Source: an uncultured Actinomycetes bacterium
Lineage (GTDB): Bacteria > Actinomycetota > Actinomycetes > Nanopelagicales > Nanopelagicaceae
DNA length: 47,167 nucleotides
Assembly: GCA_903842675.1 (NCBI GenBank)
Contig: CAIMMQ010000134.1
Coordinates: 1-47,167, forward strand
Reading direction: 5' to 3'
How positions within the stretch are numbered: position 1 is the stretch's first letter; each line of letters begins with the position of its first letter. A program made the translations under genes and the position numbers. The notes below the pieces were generated by a model. It was not told the DNA's origin. It worked only from the letters and a program-made list of their open reading frames with translations, and ran no database searches. Shown piece after piece: positions 42,350 to 47,167 of this stretch.

Positions 42350-43405
42350 ATGGCGGAAATCTGGGGCGAGGTATTCACCCGACTCGAATCAAAGAGTGAT
42401 CTGACCGAGCCGTTAGCAAGTGGGGTTATGACCGAAATTCTCGAGGGTCATGCCGAAGAAGAGAATATAAAGAAATTTCTTTTACTGCTTAAAGAAAAGG
42501 GCGAGAGCGCAACAGATATTTCCTTGCTCGTGAATCAACTATTTCGTTACGCACTTCCTATTTCGATAGCTGACCGAGCCGTAGATCCTGTGGGCACTGG
42601 GGGAGACGGTAAGAATTCAGTAAATATTTCTACAAGCGCGGCTATCGTGACAACGGCAGCAGGCGCTCGCGTTGTAAAGCATGGCTCAATCGCTGCCTCA
42701 TCTAAATCAGGATCTGCCGATGTTTTGGCTGCCCTAGGTGTTGCTACCGATCTACATGGCGAAGCGGTTGCCAAGTCGGTTCACAAACTAGGTATCGGGT
42801 TTCTTAAAGCCACCACTTTTCACTCGGCGCTTCGCTTTGCTGCACCTGCTCGTAGATCTCTTGGAGTGCCAACCGTTTTCAATATTCTTGGACCACTCGC
42901 AAATCCAGCAAGGCCAAAGGTGATCGCACTTGGTGTAGCAGCTCCGGAAAAATTGCCGGTTATGGCCAAGGTAATTGCAGATCGTGGCGATGAAGGTTTT
43001 GCTTTTCGCGGCGATGATGGAATCGATGAACTAACTATCGGCGATACTTCAACAATAATTCAGATCAATGATGGCGAAATGGCGGCATTTACCTTCGATC
43101 CGCAAGACATAGGTATCGAACGTGCACCACTTTCTACGCTAGTCGGTGGAACTCCGGAAGAGAATGCAGCAATCATCAAAGATATTTTTCGAGGTAAAGG
43201 TGGTCCAATTCGCGACGCCATCTTGCTAAATGCAGCGATTGCTATCGCAGCCTTCAAAGGTGATTTTTCAGTGGGTGTTACTCAGCAAATTGCGAATGGT
43301 TATGTCATGGCTGCACAAGCCATTGACTCCGGCAAAGCCTTTGAACTCTTGGAGAATTGGGCTGCCTACACGCAGGAATTATCTGCTGCGCAAAATCAAG
43401 GATAA
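42350..43405 (+). CDS. trpD: Anthranilate phosphoribosyltransferase
   Basis: TrpD joins anthranilate to phosphoribosyl pyrophosphate in tryptophan synthesis. The 351-residue protein has the PRPP loop VGTGGDGKNSVNIST, then KHGSIAASSKSGSADVLAALG and FNILGPLANPARP. The usual HGNR of the anthranilate-contact segment is HGSI here, which is notable. The frame extends upstream to 42305, inside the receiver gene; ATG 42350 is 4 bases after that gene's stop and fits the family start. An isolated trpD beside ctaE is a known actinobacterial arrangement (Rv2192c). The 3' end overlaps the exonuclease gene by 10 bases. Confidence 0.92.
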   Translation: MAEIWGEVFTRLESKSDLTEPLASGVMTEILEGHAEEENIKKFLLLLKEKGESATDISLLVNQLFRYALPISIADRAVDPVGTGGDGKNSVNISTSAAIVTTAAGARVVKHGSIAASSKSGSADVLAALGVATDLHGEAVAKSVHKLGIGFLKATTFHSALRFAAPARRSLGVPTVFNILGPLANPARPKVIALGVAAPEKLPVMAKVIADRGDEGFAFRGDDGIDELTIGDTSTIIQINDGEMAAFTFDPQDIGIERAPLSTLVGGTPEENAAIIKDIFRGKGGPIRDAILLNAAIAIAAFKGDFSVGVTQQIANGYVMAAQAIDSGKAFELLENWAAYTQELSAAQNQG

Positions 43406-44073
43406 ATAGTTGGCTTCTTTTCCGGCAAGCGTTTCATAAACTGCTGTAAATCTTGGATCGTAAATACCTCAAAGCCACCCAAACGTTCAATTAATCTATG
43501 AAGAACATCAACGGTAGTCCTCGCATCATCGAGCGCGCGGTGTGTTGGCGCAGTCGGGGTTTGGAAGAATTCCGACAGGGTTGAAAGTTTGTAGTTCAAT
43601 ACTTCATTTCTCTCGATTACCAACCTAGCCAACCGGACCGTATCTATTACTTCATATCCCGGCCAAGGATGTTTGATGCTTGTGGCGGCTGATTTCAAAA
43701 AACCAATATCAAAAGGTGAGTTGTGCGCAACCAAAATACTTTCACTTGTTGATCCGACAAAATCGAGAAATTCTGGGAAGATCGCATCGATTGTTGGAGC
43801 GCCAAATAACATCTGATCAGTTATTCCAGTTAGCTCGGTAATGTATTGCGGAAGTGGAATTCCAGGATCTAGAAAAGTTGAATACTCTGAAATAACTTCG
43901 CCGCCCCGAATCTTTATCGCTCCAATTTCAGTAATTCCGCTGCCATCTTTGGGCGAGGCGCCGGTGGTCTCTAAATCAACCACTACGAAAGTTGCTTCGT
44001 GCAAGGCCAAGCCGATGGATTCAAATCCAGGTTGCCAATTATCAGCAGGGGGAGAATTGAATGAATTGGCCAT
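43396..44073 (-). CDS. DEDDh 3'-5' exonuclease, DNA polymerase III epsilon-like
   Basis: This 225-residue protein has the exonuclease motifs Exo I FVVVDLETTGASP, Exo II LVAHNSPFDIGFL and Exo III HRALDDARTT with the catalytic His. It is short and carries no BRCT or UvrC-like extension, so it may be a proofreading subunit or a free repair/RNA-processing exonuclease. It is convergent with trpD. The start is supported by TAGCGT 6 bases upstream. Confidence 0.9.
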   Translation of the reverse strand: MANSFNSPPADNWQPGFESIGLALHEATFVVVDLETTGASPKDGSGITEIGAIKIRGGEVISEYSTFLDPGIPLPQYITELTGITDQMLFGAPTIDAIFPEFLDFVGSTSESILVAHNSPFDIGFLKSAATSIKHPWPGYEVIDTVRLARLVIERNEVLNYKLSTLSEFFQTPTAPTHRALDDARTTVDVLHRLIERLGGFEVFTIQDLQQFMKRLPEKKPTIYP

Positions 44074-44079
44074 ACAAGA

Positions 44080-44085
44080 ACGCTA
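44080..44085 (-). promoter_or_regulatory. Candidate -10 (TAGCGT), leaderless exonuclease gene
   Basis: TAGCGT ends 6 bases before ATG 44073. No Shine-Dalgarno sequence is seen. Confidence 0.5.
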
Positions 44086-44234
44086 CGGCAAGGTGGCGAC
44101 ATTGGCTGAGAACTTCGCGGTAATTGCTAGTTCTATGGGGTAGTTCACTTCACGTTCATCATTTTCAAGGGGATTTTGCTTTGGTGTTGTGAAAGAATTC
44201 CGACATACCCAAATAATTCTTACTTAGGAGAGCT

Positions 44235-45695
44235 GTGTCCAAAGCAACTGCAAAAATAGAACTTGAAGATGGCCTAGATCCAAATCGCTGGCGCGCGCTA
44301 GCCGTTATTGCAATTGCTTCATTAATGATTGTTCTGGATGCCTCGATTATCAATCTTGCTCTTCCAAGCGCACAAAAGGCTCTTCATATCTCTAATGCGA
44401 ATCGCCAGTGGGTAGTCACTGCTTACTCACTCGCTTTTGGCAGCTTGCTTCTCCTAGGTGGTCGTATCGCAGACTATGTTGGGCGCAAGAAGATTTTCAT
44501 AATTGGTTTACTTGGATTTGCCGCTGCCTCTGCTATCGGTGGCTTCGCAACAAATCAGGGTGAACTATTTGCAATGCGCGGACTTCAAGGTGCATTTGGT
44601 GCACTCCTTGCCCCGGCCTCACTTTCCTTGATCAATGTCACCTTCACGGTTCCAAAAGAGCGCGCACGTGCCTTCGGCGTTTACGGTGGAATCAGCGGTG
44701 GCGGAGCCGCTATCGGTTTGATCGTTGGCGGGTTACTAACCCAATACGCAAACTGGCGCTGGTGCTTATTTGTTAACGCACCGATTGCCCTTCTTGCAGT
44801 TGCTATGGCTTTTCCATTTTTGCATGAATCCAAAGCAAAGGGTGATAACAAGTACGACATCCCTGGTGCCGTAACTGTAACTCTAGGTCTGGTAAGTCTT
44901 GTTTATGGCTTCAGTCAGGCAGCCAGCAATGGTTGGGCGAACGTTCACACATATTCCTATTTCATAATTGCCGGAATATTACTTGTCGCATTCTTCGCAA
45001 TTGAAGCCAAGGTTAAGAATCCATTGCTTCCACTTCGGGTACTAACTGAACGAAACCGGGCTGGTTCATACATCGGATCACTTCTTGTCGGAATTGGTCT
45101 CTTCGCAATGTTCTTATTCCTAAGTATTTATATGCAAGGTTTCCTACATTATTCACCGCTTCGTGCTGGCTTTGCTTTCTTGCCATTTACTGTGGGAATC
45201 ATCATCGGTGCAGGTGTTGCTTCACAACTTCTGCCAAAAATTGGACCACGTCCATTAATGGTTGTCGGAATGCTTCTGGCAACAGTTGGAATCTTGCTCT
45301 TCTCGCGGATCACGCCAACTTCTGGTTACACATCTCATCTTTTGATTCCAATGATCATCATGAGTTTTGGTTGCGCGCTCTACTTCATCCCGAACGCGAG
45401 TACCGGCCTTCATGGCGCCGGTGAACATGACGCCGGCGTTGCTAGCGCGATGATCAATACCAGCCAACAAATCGGTGGCTCACTCGGTGCAGCTCTTCTA
45501 AATACCATCGCTATTTCATCTGCTGCCGCATTCGTAAAGGGTCACACAACCCTTGGAAATCAAGTCGGTGTTTACGCGCAGGTTCATGGCTTCACTACTA
45601 CGTTCAAGTGGGGCGGGGCATTCCTCTTTACTTGCGCCATTGTTTCGGCACTTATGATCAACGTCGGAAAAGAATCGTTGGTTGAGTCCGAGTAA
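44235..45695 (+). CDS. MFS transporter, DHA2 (EmrB/QacA) family
   Basis: This 486-residue drug:H+ antiporter-type exporter has 14 predicted spans. Hallmarks are LMIVLDASIINLALPSAQKAL (motif D1 of the 14-span group), GGRIADYVGRKKIF (motif A) and FGVYGGISGGGAAIGLIVGG (motif C of exporters). The start is GTG 44235, preceded by AGGAG at 44226-44230. The 161-base gap upstream holds nothing else I can identify. Substrate unknown. Confidence 0.93.
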   Translation: MSKATAKIELEDGLDPNRWRALAVIAIASLMIVLDASIINLALPSAQKALHISNANRQWVVTAYSLAFGSLLLLGGRIADYVGRKKIFIIGLLGFAAASAIGGFATNQGELFAMRGLQGAFGALLAPASLSLINVTFTVPKERARAFGVYGGISGGGAAIGLIVGGLLTQYANWRWCLFVNAPIALLAVAMAFPFLHESKAKGDNKYDIPGAVTVTLGLVSLVYGFSQAASNGWANVHTYSYFIIAGILLVAFFAIEAKVKNPLLPLRVLTERNRAGSYIGSLLVGIGLFAMFLFLSIYMQGFLHYSPLRAGFAFLPFTVGIIIGAGVASQLLPKIGPRPLMVVGMLLATVGILLFSRITPTSGYTSHLLIPMIIMSFGCALYFIPNASTGLHGAGEHDAGVASAMINTSQQIGGSLGAALLNTIAISSAAAFVKGHTTLGNQVGVYAQVHGFTTTFKWGGAFLFTCAIVSALMINVGKESLVESE

Positions 45696-45710
45696 CTTGC
45701 CTGATAGTTT
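45682..45710 (+). promoter_or_regulatory. Candidate promoter of the DinB gene, leaderless
   Basis: TTGAGT (45682-45687), a 17-base spacer and TAGTTT (45705-45710) end 6 bases before ATG 45717. The -35 overlaps the last codons of the MFS gene. It is the best complete promoter among the leaderless set. Confidence 0.6.
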
Positions 45711-45716
45711 TACAGG

Positions 45717-46172
45717 ATGAACCTTGATGAAATGGTTACCGCTTATATAAGCGGAACGGAACACTTTTTGGCTGTTGTAGGAAAACTGTCGGTCGATGAT
45801 TTGGATAAATCAAAGACTGGCGGTTGGACTCCTCGCCAGATAATCCATCATGTTGCGGACAGCGAGGCTCAGTCTTACGCCAGATTACGTCGACTAATTG
45901 CTGAACCTGGCACTGAAATTTCTGGCTATGACGAAGGCGGTTGGGGCGAGAACCAAACACTTGGGTACCGCGTTCTGCCGATAGAAAATTCGCTGGCGGT
46001 TACTGCCGCGGTTCGCAGCGCATCTGCTGATATTTTAAAACGCGTTACGCAAGATCAACTTGCCAACTCCTGCACACATTCGGAAGCAGGCGAATTCACT
46101 TTAGAGCGTTGGATTACGGTTTATTCCAAACATCCGGTTGATCATGCTGATCAAATAATTGCGGAACTCTAA
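45717..46172 (+). CDS. DinB/YfiT-like metal-dependent protein
   Basis: This 151-residue four-helix-bundle protein has the metal-binding His of the DinB_2 family in GGWTPRQIIHHVADSEAQ and in the C-terminal HPVDHADQI. Members act as thiol-dependent transferases or have unknown roles; despite the name they are not DNA polymerases. It follows the MFS gene by 21 bases, but a candidate promoter lies in between. The 125 bases after it hold nothing recognisable. Confidence 0.85.
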   Translation: MNLDEMVTAYISGTEHFLAVVGKLSVDDLDKSKTGGWTPRQIIHHVADSEAQSYARLRRLIAEPGTEISGYDEGGWGENQTLGYRVLPIENSLAVTAAVRSASADILKRVTQDQLANSCTHSEAGEFTLERWITVYSKHPVDHADQIIAEL

Positions 46173-46297
46173 CTAACGTTTTTGCTGGTCAGGACGAATT
46201 AGTAATCTCATGGAAGTTAACAGGGCGCGACTACAAAAAGCAACACAAGCAACAGGTATTACGGGTCAGGGATGTCGCTACTGTTGGTAAAAGATCT

Positions 46298-46864
46298 CTA
46301 TCCAGCGTGGGCGATGCACGTGTTACCAAATGTAACCGCAGCGGTCATAAATGCGGAGTAGTCGTTGGTGTCTTGGGCACTCGTAATCGCCGCTAACATC
46401 TCGGTAGCTGCCGCCACAATATCCGCATCAGTAGAGTATTGAGCGTTGTTGTAAACAGACTGAATTTGCTTCCTCGCTTCGGATCCAGTTGTAATTCCCT
46501 TGCTAATCCCACTTGATGCAGCCGTAAAGTCTTCACAACTTTTTTGGGTCATTATGTCAATAGATGATCTCGTAGAAGCGGCAGGGGATTGAGAACTCGT
46601 AGTCTGTGATTGTTTAGACCCGATAATGCCTAGGGCAATTATTACCAAAACAATTGCAACCTTAGTAAATTTCTTACGTTTTGCACTTTTTTCCATCTGC
46701 AGAGTTAGAGCTTCACGTTCTTCTTGGGTTAGTGATTCCCACCTTGCGTTCGCTTGCTTATCTGCTTCTGCCTTTCGAGCATCTTGTTGATTTTTCCTAG
46801 CTCGCAATTTTTCTAATTCTTGTTCTTTCGCGAATTCTTTGCGAGCTTTGGATGCGTAGCCCAT
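46298..46864 (-). CDS. Hypothetical protein with charged coiled coil and one membrane segment
   Basis: This 188-residue protein has a highly charged Lys/Glu/Arg-rich N-terminal part (about 1-66) likely to form a coiled coil, one membrane segment (about 69-85, VAIVLVIIALGIIG), a Ser/Thr-rich stretch and a soluble C-terminal domain with two Cys. An upstream in-frame start at 46927 exists, but ATG 46864 (MGYASKARKEF) has AAGGAG 5 bases before it. I do not recognise a family. It stands alone between the DinB gene and tRNA-Val. Confidence 0.72.
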   Translation of the reverse strand: MGYASKARKEFAKEQELEKLRARKNQQDARKAEADKQANARWESLTQEEREALTLQMEKSAKRKKFTKVAIVLVIIALGIIGSKQSQTTSSQSPAASTRSSIDIMTQKSCEDFTAASSGISKGITTGSEARKQIQSVYNNAQYSTDADIVAAATEMLAAITSAQDTNDYSAFMTAAVTFGNTCIAHAG

Positions 46865-47014
46865 AGTGCTCCTTATGTAGATTTTTATAATCTCACAGAA
46901 GGTTAGTAATAGATAGTGACCAGGCACTCATAAGCGAGATAGCTGCAGGCTTAACGGGAAAAAGGAAGTTGAGACTTTCGCCTTCGCACGCGATCCAAAT
47001 TGTCACTTATGCTT

Positions 47015-47089
47015 TGGTGGACCGTACTGGGATCGAACCAGTGACCCCCACAATGTCAATGTGGTGCTCTACCGCTGAGCCAACGATCC
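47015..47089 (-). tRNA. tRNA-Val (anticodon GAC)
   Basis: The minus strand folds as a complete cloverleaf. The acceptor stem pairs GGATCGT with ACGGTCC (one G-T), and the D arm carries GCTCAGCGGTAGAGC. The anticodon stem is CCACA/TGTGG around loop TTGACAT, and the T arm carries GGTTCGATCCC. The discriminator is A and the CCA end is encoded (47017-47015). Anticodon GAC reads GUC/GUU valine codons. Confidence 0.96.
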
Positions 47090-47167
47090 TTAAGAAACCT
47101 TAAGATGCGGAATGTTACATTAAATGTTTAGTGTTTAACTACCTGCTCTTCCAAAATCATCTTCAAT

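Overview
The window looks like a chromosomal segment of a small-genome, fairly low-GC actinobacterium. A freshwater acI / Nanopelagicales-type organism is my best guess, by inference rather than any direct marker. The actinobacterial signal is strong. The order glnA - RDD protein - DUF4191 - lipA - lipB - TIGR01777 oxidoreductase - sucB, followed by DUF3043 / IscA-like / adenosine kinase / ctaC-ctaF / qcrB-qcrA-qcrC-ctaE / trpD / exonuclease, resembles the Mycobacterium tuberculosis Rv2190-Rv2220 neighbourhood. A fused di-haem QcrC and an actinobacterial CtaF are also present. Genes are tightly packed, and no phage, insertion sequence, rRNA operon or CRISPR is visible.

Layout. 1-6.3 kb is an amine or amino-acid utilisation island: a truncated aldehyde dehydrogenase, a gamma-glutamylamine synthetase-like glutamine synthetase, a divergent APC permease, a class I amidotransferase and a class III aminotransferase whose start codon is missing. 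6.3-10.2 kb holds an ABC-F ATPase, a NiCoT nickel/cobalt permease and UppP. 10.2-15.2 kb holds glnA with a candidate GlnR operator, an RDD protein, DUF4191, an acyltransferase, lipA and lipB. 15.3-19.6 kb holds an MMPL transporter and two oxidoreductases. 19.6-25.5 kb holds sucB, lpd, pepA and gcvT. Lipoate synthesis (lipB, lipA) therefore lies close to lipoate-dependent enzymes (sucB, lpd) and the glycine-cleavage T protein.

25.5-28.4 kb is a btuFCD-type vitamin B12 importer behind a clear cobalamin riboswitch. Its expression platform merges a terminator, the Shine-Dalgarno sequence and the start codon. 28.4-34.1 kb holds a small membrane-anchored protein, an aldo/keto reductase, DUF3043, nadA, an IscA/ErpA-type protein, adenosine kinase, TusA and a divergent cysteine desulfurase. 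34.2-41.8 kb encodes the bcc-aa3 respiratory supercomplex as two convergent operons (ctaC-ctaD-ctaF and ctaE-qcrC-qcrA-qcrB), with a DUF2061 gene and a polyamine-acetyltransferase-like gene between them. 41.9-47.2 kb holds a receiver-like protein, trpD, a DEDDh exonuclease, an MFS exporter, a DinB protein, a lineage-specific membrane protein and tRNA-Val(GAC).

The most striking window-wide pattern concerns starts without a Shine-Dalgarno sequence. At about a dozen genes at the head of a transcription unit, a TAnnnT-like -10 hexamer ends exactly 6 or 7 bases before the start codon. This predicts widespread leaderless transcription and was also used to choose several start codons.
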